From positions 248,001-312,000 of the forward strand of contig JADKDU010000005.1 of NCBI GenBank assembly GCA_016714495.1: DNA of 64,000 nucleotides. The letters run 5' to 3'. Positions within the stretch are counted from its first letter, which is position 1, and each line of letters opens with the position of its first letter. The notes below the pieces were generated by a model. That model searched no databases. It had not been told where the DNA came from and saw only the letters and a list, made by a program, of their open reading frames with translations. The DNA is from Hyphomonadaceae bacterium. Lineage in GTDB: Bacteria > Pseudomonadota > Alphaproteobacteria > Caulobacterales > Hyphomonadaceae. The position numbers and the translations under genes are program-made. Positions 35,059 through 44,522 of this stretch are shown one piece after another.

Positions 35059-35207
35059 GTACCGAAAAACACACCGAAAATGGCGACCCTGCTTGCGGCT
35101 GTCCTGCGCGATGTCAGCGTAAACGCGATCTTGAACAGTGTGCGCTAGTCTCGCGGCCTTGGCTTGGATCGTGCAGCCTTTCGGAAAGTATTGTTAAGGG
35201 GCCTACA

Positions 35208-36755
35208 GTGGGACACGACCGCATCGTCCGTACGGACGGCCAGACTGGCCCCGCCGCCCAGACCAACGACAACGACGCCGTGACCATGCCGCTGGCCGTG
35301 GACCTCGACGGCACCCTGCTCCTTACCGACACACTGTTCGAGGCCATCGCCGAGCATATGCGCCGCCGTCCGTTCTGGACCCTGGCGCAACTGATCCAGC
35401 TGCCCTTCGGCATCGCAAAAGTGAAACGACGCCTCACGGCAACCGTCGACCTCGATGTCGACCTCCTGCCCGTGAACGAGGACGTTCTCGCCTACTGCAA
35501 ACGCGCCAAGGCGGGCGGCCGCAAGGTCTGGCTGGTCTCAGCCGCCGACCAGAAGATTGTCGACAAGGTCGCGCAACGCTTCGGCGTGTTCGACCGCATA
35601 ATCGGTAGCGATGGCGAAATCAACAACAAGGGATCCGCCAAGGCGCGCCTGCTTGAGCAGGAAGCTCCGGAGGGCTTTGAATACGTCGGCGACAGCCCGG
35701 CTGACTTCAAGGTCTGGAAGAAGGCCGCCCGCGCATCTCACGTCGACAAGGGCGAACAACGCCGCCGGTCGATCGAACGCATGGGCGTGCCTGTTGCACA
35801 TTCCTTCGAGCGCCCCCGGGCCGGCATCAAGGTCTGGCTGAAAGCGTTGCGGCTGCACCAGTGGGCGAAGAACGTTCTCATCTTCATCCCCGCCATCCTC
35901 GCCATGCGCATCATCGAGCCGGCGATCCTCACCAAGCTTCTCATCGCGCTACCGCTTCTCGGCATCATGGCGTCAGGCACCTACATCCTGAACGATCTTC
36001 TCGACCTGCAGGGCGATCGCGGCCATCGCTCCAAGCACAAGCGGCCCTTCGCATCGGGACGCATCAAGCTGTGGCAGGGCTTCGTCGCCTCGCCCCTGCT
36101 CATCATTGGCGGCCTTGTCGGCGGATTGATCCTGTCGCCAGCGTTCGCGACGACGATGCTGTCCTATCTCGTCATCACGCTGGCTTATTCGCTCCGCCTG
36201 AAGCGCGCAGCACTCATCGATACGGTCCTGCTGAGCTTCCTCTACACGCTGCGCCTGATCATGGGTGCAACTTTGGCAGCCGTGGCGCTCAGCCAGTGGT
36301 TGCTTGTGTTCTCGATGTTCCTGTTCGTCTCCTTGTCGATGGCAAAACGACACGTGGAGGTCTTGCAACTCGCGGCGGCAGGTAAACGCTACGCCGCCAA
36401 CCGCGGCTATCGCGCCGAGGACGCTGGCTTGACGCTCGGGATTGGGCTTGCGACGGCCACCGCAGCGCCGTTGATTCTGGTCCTCTACATCATCGAATCT
36501 GCCTGGCCGTCGGGTCTCTACAGCGCACCGGAGGCCCTCTGGGCCGCCCCGGTGATCCTGTCGCTCTGGCTGATGCGCGTCTGGATGTTGGCCAATCGCG
36601 GCGAGCTGCACGACGACCCTGTTGTATTCGCGGTCAAGGATCCAAAGAGCCTTCTCGCCGGCGGCGCACTCGCCGTCAGTTTCCTCGCCGCCGCCACCCT
36701 GCCCGCAGGTTTTGCATCCGTGCTGAACCTTGACCAGGTGTTCGGCGCGCGCTGA
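35208..36755 (+). CDS. HAD phosphatase fused to UbiA-family prenyltransferase
   Basis: A 515-residue protein from the GTG at 35208 (AAGGGG upstream). Residues about 25-200 are a HAD-like phosphatase (VDLDGTLLLTD nucleophile motif; YVGDSPADFKVW acidic motif). Residues about 210-515 are a UbiA prenyltransferase with the NDLLDLQGDRGHRSKHKRP Asp-rich motif and about nine helices. In mycobacteria, decaprenyl-phosphate phosphoribosyltransferase (UbiA type) and a separate phosphatase act just before DprE1/DprE2. Here both functions appear in one protein directly downstream of dprE1-dprE2, giving a complete ribose-to-arabinose lipid donor module. Confidence 0.85.
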   Translation: MGHDRIVRTDGQTGPAAQTNDNDAVTMPLAVDLDGTLLLTDTLFEAIAEHMRRRPFWTLAQLIQLPFGIAKVKRRLTATVDLDVDLLPVNEDVLAYCKRAKAGGRKVWLVSAADQKIVDKVAQRFGVFDRIIGSDGEINNKGSAKARLLEQEAPEGFEYVGDSPADFKVWKKAARASHVDKGEQRRRSIERMGVPVAHSFERPRAGIKVWLKALRLHQWAKNVLIFIPAILAMRIIEPAILTKLLIALPLLGIMASGTYILNDLLDLQGDRGHRSKHKRPFASGRIKLWQGFVASPLLIIGGLVGGLILSPAFATTMLSYLVITLAYSLRLKRAALIDTVLLSFLYTLRLIMGATLAAVALSQWLLVFSMFLFVSLSMAKRHVEVLQLAAAGKRYAANRGYRAEDAGLTLGIGLATATAAPLILVLYIIESAWPSGLYSAPEALWAAPVILSLWLMRVWMLANRGELHDDPVVFAVKDPKSLLAGGALAVSFLAAATLPAGFASVLNLDQVFGAR

Positions 36756-36767
36756 GGTCCTACCCAT

Positions 36768-37199
36768 ATGGCCAACACAGCAAACACGCCGGAAAGACCG
36801 AGCAAGGCCAAATCGCTTGGCGAGTTCGCGCTCTTTCTTGCGCTGGGCGGCCTGGCGGCGCTGACCAATCTGATCGTGCGCTACTTCCTGAACTTCATCA
36901 TGCCCTTCGAGGCAGCTGTCGTGCTGGCTTACATCGCCGGCATGGTTGTGGCGTTTCTCTTGTTTGGACGCGTCATTTTCGATGGCAGCGAACATGCCCT
37001 GTCGCGACGCATCATCCGCTTCACCCAGGTCAACATCCTGGGCGCGGGGCTTGCCTGGATCGTCAGCGTTGCTCTGGCCCGATTTGTCTTGCCCGCGATC
37101 GCCTGGGACTGGCATCCTCTGGAGATCGCCCACTTCGTCGGCGTCGCCACGCCGGCCTTCACCAGCTACTTCCTGCACAAGCACTACACGTTCGCCTGA
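36768..37199 (+). CDS. GtrA family membrane protein
   Basis: A 143-residue protein with four predicted helices (for example LGGLAALTNLIVRYFLNFI and VVLAYIAGMVVAFLLFGRV) and the family-typical ending HKHYTFA. GtrA-like proteins flip polyprenyl-linked sugars or are found with arabinan and O-antigen modification genes. Its position 12 nt after the HAD-UbiA gene supports a role in translocating the polyprenyl-phospho-pentose made upstream. Confidence 0.85.
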   Translation: MANTANTPERPSKAKSLGEFALFLALGGLAALTNLIVRYFLNFIMPFEAAVVLAYIAGMVVAFLLFGRVIFDGSEHALSRRIIRFTQVNILGAGLAWIVSVALARFVLPAIAWDWHPLEIAHFVGVATPAFTSYFLHKHYTFA

Positions 37200-37209
37200 C
37201 GTAACAGGC

Positions 37210-37430
37210 TCAATGCGCGCTGCGATAAGCGCTGTCGCGGCGTAGCGCCGGCCTCTCAACCAGCCGCCAGAGCAGCAGCGCAACGACAAGCGTGATCCCA
37301 AAGCTCACGCCGACGCCCATCGCAAACGAGCCCGCGAACAGACCCGCCGCGATACCCCCCTGAATGATCGGGAAGTGTACGATATAAGGGCCGTAGGAGA
37401 GATCGCCGAAGCGAGCCGGAGAGGTGGCTC
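37210..37430 (-). pseudogene. C-terminal fragment of an acyltransferase-3 gene
   Basis: Reads ARFGDLSYGPYIVHFPIIQGG through LVERPALRRDSAYRSAH, closely matching the end of the acyltransferase domain at 26911. The homology stops abruptly near 37430, where IS3-type sequence begins, and no N-terminal part is found on the other side. Only about 70 codons remain, so it is a truncated relic. Confidence 0.8.
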
Positions 37431-37434
37431 GGTT

Positions 37435-37730
37435 TGTCTGAACAGGTTCCGGGGTTTGGATAAGTGGATTTCCGCCTCGGTTAGGCTGCGGCCGGGATTG
37501 GCTGCAGCGAGTTGAAGTACGCCTCGTCCGGGGTTTGCCGGTCAAGGCTCGAGTGCGGGCGCCCCGCATTGTAGAAGGCGATATAGCGCCCGATCGAAGC
37601 GCGAGCTTCGGACACGCTGTCATAGGCTCGAAGATAAACTTCTTCGTATTTGATCGTCCGCCACAGCCGCTCGACGAAGACGTTGTCACGCCAGGCGCCG
37701 CGGCCGTCCATGCTGATGGCGAGCCTGTGC
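37435..37730 (-). mobile_element. IS3-family insertion sequence remnant (3' end of orfB)
   Basis: The minus-strand frame ending at 37481 encodes the end of an IS3-type DDE transposase: ISMDGRGAWRDNVFVERLW, then YLRAYDSVSEARASIGRYI and AFYNAGRPHSSLDRQTPDEAYF. Everything upstream of the ISMDG segment, including the first two catalytic Asp residues, is missing. About 40 bp of non-coding end follow to roughly 37435. The 37731-37986 interval beyond the truncation holds no supported gene. Confidence 0.85.
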
Positions 37731-37986
37731 CGCCAGCGCCTCATCAACACGCCAAGGCCGCTCGCCGAGCAACGGCCGCTAAAGCTGAAGGCGATCGCGA
37801 CTTCAGCGTCCGTCTCTGCGCTCCATTGGGAGAACGAGCCGTCCCTACCGTTGCTGGCTGCATTACCACCTATTTCGTCTCGGCTTCTCCAGGCCAGCGC
37901 ATCCTCAGCTAACGATTTTTCAACAAGACTGATGGCTTCTGCGAACTGGCGCTCGACTGTTGGGTCATAGCGGGGAAAGCGGCGAG

Positions 37987-39582
37987 ATGACGGATGTTGC
38001 TGGCATTGCTCCGGCGCCTGTGGCTTCCGGCGGCGGGTTCATCAAGCTTTTCGATAACAGGCAGGCTGTGCTGCGGTGGGTGATCGCCAGCGTCCTCGGC
38101 GTCGGATGTTTGCTTTCCTGGTTTCTTTTTACCCGCGCGACCTTCCTCTATGATCCGCCCCTGATGCATTTTATGGCGTGGCGGATCAGCGAGGGCGATG
38201 TTCCCTATCAAGACTTCTGGGACATGAACGGACCTGCGATCTACATGGTCCACCTGCTCCTGCTTTTGTTCCCGGGTTCGCCCACGCAGGTCTACGCCGG
38301 CCTGATGATCGTGCTGACGGCCGCTTGCGTCGCCTCCGCCGCGATCACAGCAGGGTTCACCCGCCGCACGCCGCTGATCGGCGGGCTTACCGGCTTGGCC
38401 ACGCTGGTCTGGATCCTCAACGCCGGCAACCAGATCCTGGCGCAGCGCGACCTCGTCATTGCCGCGTGCGCAGTCGGCGCGCTGGCGTTCGTTCACGACA
38501 TGCCTTCGCGTGCATGGCGCTGGTTCGTATCCGGATTTCTGATCGCCTTTGCTATCGGTGTGAAGCCGCTCGCGGCGCCTTTCGGGCTCATGGCTTTCGC
38601 CGCGACGCTCTATCTCGACCTTGCCGCATCGGCGTCGGCCCTGGGGTGGAATGCGCGTCTCAGGCGGACGCTTGGCCTGGCGGCTGGCGGCGCGGCCGGC
38701 GTCGCCTTCTGGTTTGCTTTTCTTGTTTTCACGGGGTCCGTCGGCGCCTGGTGGTCGACGATGACGGGCTTCAACGTAGCAGAGTACGCCCACATCGGGC
38801 GCGAGCCTTTTGAGATGCTCGCCGCGAGCCCGGTGATGGCGACCGCGCTTGTCGGTTGCGTGATCGGCCTCTACGCGGCCTTCGCTGCGATGAACTCGCA
38901 AAGAATACGCGCGCGGGAGGAGAGTATCTTCCTCCTACTGGTCGCGGGCTTTGGTTTCGTCGGCATCGCGCTGTATTTCATCCAAGGCAAGGGCTGGCTC
39001 TATCAGACCGTGCCGGCAGGTCTGCTCGGGCTGCTGTCATTCGGCGCCGCGGCGACGTGGCTTGCAGCGCACGGGCAACGTCTGCTTGCGCTCGCCGTCA
39101 TGGTTGCCATGCTGCTAACCATCCGCGTCTATGACCTAGGCGTCCAAATCAGTCCCGCCTTCCAACAGCAGATGGCCGCGCAGACCGGGTACGTTGACGA
39201 CATGGCGTCGGCGATGCGGGCGCTTCCGCCTGGAATGAAAGTGCAGCCGCTCGATACAGCTGAGGGCGCGCTGCAGGCAATGTTCGCTGCGCGCCGCGAA
39301 CAGGCTTCACCAATTGTATATGACTTCGTTTTATTTTCAGGATCTGCGGAAGCTCAGTCGAAGGCACGACAGGTTTTACTGCAATCAATTGGGGACACCC
39401 GACCGGCCATCCTGATCACAAATCAGGGCTGGCCGGACAAGAGGAGATTGGGCCATGAGCGCGTCAGCTCGTTTGCGGAACTCCATGCCCTCCTGGGCGG
39501 AGAGTACCGGCTTCAGGCCCACAGCAGACGAACCTTCCACGACGTGGTTTACGAATATCGACTCTACGCGCCTGCTCCGTGA
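37987..39582 (+). CDS. Polytopic membrane glycosyltransferase-like protein (GT-C/GT39-like)
   Basis: A 531-residue protein with about ten membrane helices. The first loop has YDPPLMHFMAWRISEGDVPYQDFWDMNGP, the periplasmic acidic motif typical of GT-C enzymes that use polyprenyl-phosphate sugars. A C-terminal periplasmic domain follows (about residues 400-531). It may use the polyprenyl-phospho-pentose made by the dprE1/E2-UbiA block to decorate a glycan, but that link is inference. The start at 37987 is preferred to an upstream ATG at 37960. Its last 128 bp overlap the methyltransferase frame. Confidence 0.78.
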   Translation: MTDVAGIAPAPVASGGGFIKLFDNRQAVLRWVIASVLGVGCLLSWFLFTRATFLYDPPLMHFMAWRISEGDVPYQDFWDMNGPAIYMVHLLLLLFPGSPTQVYAGLMIVLTAACVASAAITAGFTRRTPLIGGLTGLATLVWILNAGNQILAQRDLVIAACAVGALAFVHDMPSRAWRWFVSGFLIAFAIGVKPLAAPFGLMAFAATLYLDLAASASALGWNARLRRTLGLAAGGAAGVAFWFAFLVFTGSVGAWWSTMTGFNVAEYAHIGREPFEMLAASPVMATALVGCVIGLYAAFAAMNSQRIRAREESIFLLLVAGFGFVGIALYFIQGKGWLYQTVPAGLLGLLSFGAAATWLAAHGQRLLALAVMVAMLLTIRVYDLGVQISPAFQQQMAAQTGYVDDMASAMRALPPGMKVQPLDTAEGALQAMFAARREQASPIVYDFVLFSGSAEAQSKARQVLLQSIGDTRPAILITNQGWPDKRRLGHERVSSFAELHALLGGEYRLQAHSRRTFHDVVYEYRLYAPAP

Positions 39583-40204
39583 GATCATCAGCTCATACGA
39601 TTCACCCGTTGTTCGCGCGTATTGCTGGGGCCGCTTTCAGATCCTCCGCCTCCGCTTCCTCGAAGAGGTGGGACAATATCTTCCACAACGCGGACAGATT
39701 CTCGACGTTGGTTGCGGTTTCGGTCTGTTCAGCCTGTTCTTTGCCGCCAGCCATCCACAGCGCACCATTCATGGCTTCGACCTAAATCCGCGCCGCATCG
39801 AGATGGCGCAGAAGAGCGCCGACAAGCTGGGATTGAAAAACGTCTCCTTCCACGCCGAGAATGCGGTGAACTGGAAGGCCGGCGAAAAATTCGATGCCGC
39901 CTACATGCTCGACATCGTGCACCACATCCCACGCGAGGCGGTCGACGGCCTCATTACCGAGCTGCGCAACAAGCTCAGTCCGACGGGTGTGCTGCTGATC
40001 AAGGACGTGGCCGACAAGCCCGCTTACAAGGCCGCGTTCACATGGGCGCTCGATAAGGCGATGGATTTCCGCACGCCGGTTCATTACTGGTCGATGAGCT
40101 CGCTGACCGAGCTTCTGCGCAAGAAGTCGCTTCAGGTTTTCGCGCACCAGATGGTCGACTACCTGCCCTATCCGCACGTGATCTACGTATGCCGCCCGGT
40201 TTGA
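39455..40204 (+). CDS. Class I SAM-dependent methyltransferase
   Basis: A 249-residue methyltransferase. Motif I is QILDVGCGFGLFSLFFA, the acidic ribose binder GFDLNPRRIEMAQ, and motif IV FDAAYMLDIVHHIP. The ATG at 39455 gives an unusually long 128-bp overlap with the preceding gene, but I find no later usable start before motif I. Genes around it point to methylation of a glycan or polyprenyl-linked intermediate; this is inference. Confidence 0.82.
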   Translation: MSASARLRNSMPSWAESTGFRPTADEPSTTWFTNIDSTRLLREIISSYDSPVVRAYCWGRFQILRLRFLEEVGQYLPQRGQILDVGCGFGLFSLFFAASHPQRTIHGFDLNPRRIEMAQKSADKLGLKNVSFHAENAVNWKAGEKFDAAYMLDIVHHIPREAVDGLITELRNKLSPTGVLLIKDVADKPAYKAAFTWALDKAMDFRTPVHYWSMSSLTELLRKKSLQVFAHQMVDYLPYPHVIYVCRPV

Positions 40205-41169
40205 AACCTGCGCTCTGGCAGGCGGCGAAGATAGCGGTCCCGGTGCTGTCGTCAGTCCTGGCCCTCGTCATTGTCGGGCAATTCATCGACTGGCGTGCAG
40301 CCCTAGATGACGCGTTGCGCGCCCCGCCTTGGGCGATGGCCGCTGGCGTCGCACTGATCTGGTTGCAGCTTTCCCTGTGCGGCCTGCGCCTGCGCCTCCT
40401 GGCGCTATCGTTTGGCGCGGAAATGCCACTGCGCGCTGCGACTTCTGTGTGGAGCCTCAGTTATCTCGGCGGTCTCGTTTTACCGACTTCAGTCGGATCA
40501 GAGCTCGTAAAGGGAGCCGCCCTGCTCGGCTGGACGCGTCTTCCCGTCACGATCATCGGCCTTCTGGCTTTGGAGCGCTTGGCAGCAATCCTGGCGCTTC
40601 TCCTGCTGGTGCTGATCGCAGCGCCTCTGGCTGCTTGGCGCATAGGATCCGAGTACACCCTTCCCCTGGGCATGCTGTGCGCATTGGCGTTCGCTGCTAT
40701 CTGCTTTGGACTGGCGATGCGCCAGCGCGCCGCCGCCGGTCTTCGTTGGCTGCTGACAGCGTGCCGTGTCCCGGTAGGCGTCGTTGACAAGTTGGTCGCC
40801 GCCGTCGGCGCCGCGCCCCTTGGCCGAGTCGTTGGTCTTTCTCTGGCCATCCATCTGATGACGCTGATCGTCATCGGCCTTCTGTTGTTCGGCTTCAGCT
40901 CTCCCAGTCCCTTGCTCGAGGCTGCGCTGGGGGGACCGCTGGTGACTTTTGCTTCTCTGCTGCCGATCTCGGTAGGCGGCTTTGGCGTTCGCGAAGGCGC
41001 GTTCATTTTGGTCCTAGGCCCGATGGGTGTCGACGCCTCCCAAGCCGTCGGCGTGGCGCTCGCGTGGTGGGGCGTTCAGGTAATGGCGGGGCTGACAGCG
41101 GCGGCGACGGCCGCAGCGTGGTTGCTCGCAAGTCGTCAGAAGCGCGTTCAGCGAGAACTGTCAGCCTAG
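40189..41169 (+). CDS. Lysylphosphatidylglycerol synthase-type flippase-like membrane protein (UPF0104)
   Basis: A 326-residue protein with about eight membrane helices, including LGGLVLPTSVGSELVKGAAL and the conserved FASLLPISVGGFGVREGAF segment of the MprF/AglD N-terminal (UPF0104) family. Such proteins flip or transfer polar lipids. The start overlaps the methyltransferase end by 16 bp, consistent with a three-gene operon from 37987. Confidence 0.82.
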   Translation: MPPGLKPALWQAAKIAVPVLSSVLALVIVGQFIDWRAALDDALRAPPWAMAAGVALIWLQLSLCGLRLRLLALSFGAEMPLRAATSVWSLSYLGGLVLPTSVGSELVKGAALLGWTRLPVTIIGLLALERLAAILALLLLVLIAAPLAAWRIGSEYTLPLGMLCALAFAAICFGLAMRQRAAAGLRWLLTACRVPVGVVDKLVAAVGAAPLGRVVGLSLAIHLMTLIVIGLLLFGFSSPSPLLEAALGGPLVTFASLLPISVGGFGVREGAFILVLGPMGVDASQAVGVALAWWGVQVMAGLTAAATAAAWLLASRQKRVQRELSA

Positions 41170-42549
41170 CTAAATTGGGTTTGTCGGGCTGGCGAAGTTG
41201 CGACAGCCCCAGCCTAGCCCAGGCGCCCGGTCGTCCCCGCCGGGCCGGCAAAGCCTACTCCAGCAAGGTCGAAGACACGACCTTCGGACTGGTCCCAAGT
41301 TCTGATCTTTGGCGCGGCTTCGGTCCATCCACCTCATCAGGGGTGTCGCGCTGATCCCGTGAACAATCACGGACAAGAGGACAACGAGCCCGGTGATCGC
41401 CCATAGCCGGTCGCTGGATCCGAAGCTGCCGTGATTGATCCCGTAGGCGACGTAATAGAAAGAGCCGATGCCGCGAATGCCGAAAAAGGCGATGAGGCTG
41501 CGCTCTCTCCCCGGCAGCCTCGAGCCCAGGAGTGAAATCCAGCCGGCAAACGGCCGTATCAAGAAGACGATGGCAATCGCAACGACGCCGTCGATCCATG
41601 TCAGGCTGGCGAACAGGCCCGTCGCGATGGCGCCGCCAAACAGCACGAGGACCAGCATCATGAGCAGGCGTTCGATCTGCTCAGCAAAATCATGCAGCGC
41701 TTCGTGATACTCATGGTTTCGCTCGGTATCGCGAAGGACGAGCGCGGATACAAACACCGCAAGAAATCCATAGCCGTGAAAGACCTCTGTAATTGCATAG
41801 GCGACCAAGGTGGCGCCTATGGCTACAAGCCCATCCCCGGTTCCCGAGAGCTTCACGCGCGACACGCCAAAAGTGAGCTTGCCAAGCACGCGCCCAACCA
41901 GCCAGCCGACGCCGATCCCGGCAAAGATCCGCCATGCCACGTCGATCAGAAGCCAACCGCTCAACTGAGCCATATCGGGCCAGGCTTGGGATGCTGCGGC
42001 AGCTGCGGCGAAAGCCAATGCAAGGTGCACAAAAGGAAAAGCAAGACCGTCATTCAGGCCAGCCTCGGACGTCAGCGCGAAGCGAACCTCGCCATCTTCC
42101 CCGGAGCGCGGTTTTCCCACCTGCACATCCGAAGCCAGGACCGGATCCGTTGGCGCCAGCGCAGCCCCAAGCAACAGCGCCATCGCGACCGGAAAGCCAA
42201 GGCCGTAGAATGCAATTACGCTGATGCCAAGAATGGTCAGCGGCATCGCCACGCCTAACATGCGCCAAGTTGTGGCCCATGCCCGTAGCCCGATCGGCCT
42301 GTCGAGCTTCAGGCCTGCCCCCATCAGCGATATGATGACAACGGCCTCGCAGAGCTTCTCGACTAATGTGTCGTAAGTTCTGGGATCCGGATCGAAATCA
42401 AGCCAGCCCAGTGCAAAAACGCCCGCGCCGAGGCCAACGCAGAGGATCGACAGGGATAGTGGTATTCTTCGCAGTGCAAGCGGGAGCCAGGCCACCAGAA
42501 GGACGATAATCCCGAGCGCCAGCAGAAAGAGGACATAGGCGTCTGGCAT
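41170..42549 (-). CDS. CPA1-family cation/proton antiporter
   Basis: A 459-residue protein with about twelve helices. LLGAALAPTDPVLASDV and LTSEAGLNDGLAFPFV carry the TM4 and TM5 motifs of NhaP/CPA1 antiporters, including the ion-binding Asp in GLNDG. The start MPDAYVLFLL at 42549 is preferred to a six-codon longer one. The last 45 residues (cysteine and arginine rich) look like a frameshifted or extended tail, since the family usually ends near LMRWMDR. It exchanges Na+ or K+ for protons. Confidence 0.85.
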   Translation of the reverse strand: MPDAYVLFLLALGIIVLLVAWLPLALRRIPLSLSILCVGLGAGVFALGWLDFDPDPRTYDTLVEKLCEAVVIISLMGAGLKLDRPIGLRAWATTWRMLGVAMPLTILGISVIAFYGLGFPVAMALLLGAALAPTDPVLASDVQVGKPRSGEDGEVRFALTSEAGLNDGLAFPFVHLALAFAAAAAASQAWPDMAQLSGWLLIDVAWRIFAGIGVGWLVGRVLGKLTFGVSRVKLSGTGDGLVAIGATLVAYAITEVFHGYGFLAVFVSALVLRDTERNHEYHEALHDFAEQIERLLMMLVLVLFGGAIATGLFASLTWIDGVVAIAIVFLIRPFAGWISLLGSRLPGRERSLIAFFGIRGIGSFYYVAYGINHGSFGSSDRLWAITGLVVLLSVIVHGISATPLMRWMDRSRAKDQNLGPVRRSCLRPCWSRLCRPGGDDRAPGLGWGCRNFASPTNPI

Positions 42550-42792
42550 TCTCACATATCCGTTCAAGAAAGGCTGGAGGCGAAAGGTCAGATAGCTTCA
42601 TCCCGAACCACAACAAGATTCAGCGACACCAAACGCTTATCTTGCTTCAATCGTAAGGCGACCGTCCTGCCGCCCGCGACCAGTTGCGCGATGGAACCCG
42701 CCCCGCTGCAGAAAGATCTTGCCAAAGCCGGGCTTCGGTCCAATGGCGAGTGCCGGAATTCGGTTCGAGACGGTCGGCACGGAGACATTGGC

Positions 42793-43884
42793 ATGACGCC
42801 CGACGACAATGACGCTCCGCAAGGCCCGGATCACCTGTCAGAGACACCGCATCTGGCCTCCGCTCTTGCGAGCGACCAGTTCAAACAGTTTCTCGATCAC
42901 ATGCCGTTTGCTGTCGCGGTCTCACAACTCGACCCAAAGGAAACAATCACCTATGCCAACATTGTCTTCGAGCGTGTGACCGGCCAAGCGGCGGGTGCGA
43001 TTGTTGGTCAATCATGGCACATCCTGCCGGGGACGGCGATGCAAACCGGCAGCGATCGACCTCTTCGAGAGGCCGTTGTCGAGGGGGAAGACTATCTTGG
43101 GGTTTTCCGGATCGAACGCGACTCTCAAGCTATCTCGGTGGATGCGTGGTCCAACGTTATTCTCAACGAGGCAAGCACGCCAACTTACCGGCCCGTGGCG
43201 CTGGCTGATATCGGAGATCGCGCGCCGACAGACCAGGAGAAGCTTGAGCAGCAGTTAGCGGCCAAAGACATTTTGCTTCGCGAGCTTCAGCATCGCGTCA
43301 AAAACAACCTGCAGATGATCACGGCGCTTATCCGCCTCGAGGCTCGCAATCGTCGGGGCAACCCGGCGAAGGAGCCATTCGACCGGCTGGCTGGCCGAAT
43401 AGAGTCACTCTCCCTCCTGTATAGATCGATGGCTGAAAGCCCAGTCGATGACAGCATCGATCTGGGTGTTTATCTCAGCGAGATCGCATCGTCAGTCATG
43501 CGGGCGCACGCCGTTGAAGGCATCCGCCTTGACCTCAAGGTCGATACCTGGCCCGTCTCGATCAACGTCGCCATGCCAACCGGATTGGTCGTCAATGAAC
43601 TCTTGACCAACTCACTCAAGCACGCGTTCACAGGTCGCGAAGGTGGAACGATCAAGCTTCACAGCCTGGTCGATGACAAGGGTTGCAGAGTTATTGTCGC
43701 CGATGACGGTGTGGGGTTGCGACCCGACGCTGTATGGCCGGTTCCCGGAAAGATGACGGCTCTTATCGTTCAATCTCTGAGGCAGAACGCCGGCGCGGAG
43801 CTGGAAATTCGCTCGACGCCAGAGAGCGGAATGCAAACTACAATAAAATTCAGTCGCGCTGATGCCGCTCCGGGCTCGACATAG
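42793..43884 (+). CDS. PAS-domain sensor histidine kinase (HisKA_2/HWE type)
   Basis: A 363-residue soluble kinase. A PAS domain (residues about 28-145, with ITYANIVFERVTGQAAGAIVGQ) is followed by the HisKA_2 phosphoacceptor RELQHRVKNNLQMI. The ATP-binding domain (VVNELLTNSLKHAFTGREGG; VADDGVGL) comes last. The ATG at 42793 follows a GGAG site. Such kinases often feed PhyR-type general stress signalling in alphaproteobacteria. No response regulator is adjacent, so partners are unknown. Confidence 0.87.
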   Translation: MTPDDNDAPQGPDHLSETPHLASALASDQFKQFLDHMPFAVAVSQLDPKETITYANIVFERVTGQAAGAIVGQSWHILPGTAMQTGSDRPLREAVVEGEDYLGVFRIERDSQAISVDAWSNVILNEASTPTYRPVALADIGDRAPTDQEKLEQQLAAKDILLRELQHRVKNNLQMITALIRLEARNRRGNPAKEPFDRLAGRIESLSLLYRSMAESPVDDSIDLGVYLSEIASSVMRAHAVEGIRLDLKVDTWPVSINVAMPTGLVVNELLTNSLKHAFTGREGGTIKLHSLVDDKGCRVIVADDGVGLRPDAVWPVPGKMTALIVQSLRQNAGAELEIRSTPESGMQTTIKFSRADAAPGST

Positions 43885-44008
43885 CCCGGTCCTCGCGCCT
43901 TAAGACGACGCCACGCGGCGCGACCGAGCGCTGCGTCATGTGCAGGCATGCGATACCGCCCCCGGGTTGATCTATCAAATGTCTGATGCAGACGCTTGAT
44001 TTGGGGAT

Positions 44009-44134
44009 TTATGTCACGGCAGTGACGACCAGGACAGCAAGCGCGACCACGCTTAGAAATATCACGGCGATCCTGACCGCCTTTCTGCTGTGGAGCGGTC
44101 GACGAGAACTGTCTTTGATTCTTGGCGGCGGCAT
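44009..44134 (-). CDS. Putative 41-residue single-helix membrane protein
   Basis: MPPPRIKDSSRRPLHSRKAV is followed by a hydrophobic helix (RIAVIFLSVVALAVLVVTAVT) and TAA. The basic N-terminus and clean helix are typical of small inner-membrane proteins, but no strong ribosome site is seen. Between 43885 and 44522 I see no other gene I would defend. Confidence 0.4.
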   Translation of the reverse strand: MPPPRIKDSSRRPLHSRKAVRIAVIFLSVVALAVLVVTAVT

Positions 44135-44522
44135 GGCGTGAATTGATATGGCGCTGAACGACGCCGATTTCCACTCTGGATCGAAATTGCAGCCGCCAAG
44201 CAACCGCATTGCGGCCCGGGAAGACACGCTCGTCACCGACACGGCGCCCCAAAGCAGAATAAGTCCTCGTCTCCTGCAGCTCGACAGCATGTTGCGAAGT
44301 TCTTCGGAAGCAAGCTTTGCGATGCGTGGGCGCAAAGCAATCTCATAAACGCCTTGGATCCTCTCGTGGTGGCTCTTGGCCGCGAATGGAACTTGGTCAA
44401 AGGCTTTGGCGACCCAGCCGCTGTACGCGCCGGCAAAGACCTTCTCATAGACGGGTGCGAGATTTTAAAAACAGAAGGCCGCTAACGAAGGGAAAGCGTC
44501 GCCGAAAAAACGTTCTCAGCGC

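Noticed and set aside
35973..38901. Long minus-strand frames opposite the UbiA, GtrA and membrane glycosyltransferase genes
   Set aside because: Arginine/glutamine-rich antisense translations without domains; plus-strand genes have motifs and coupled starts.
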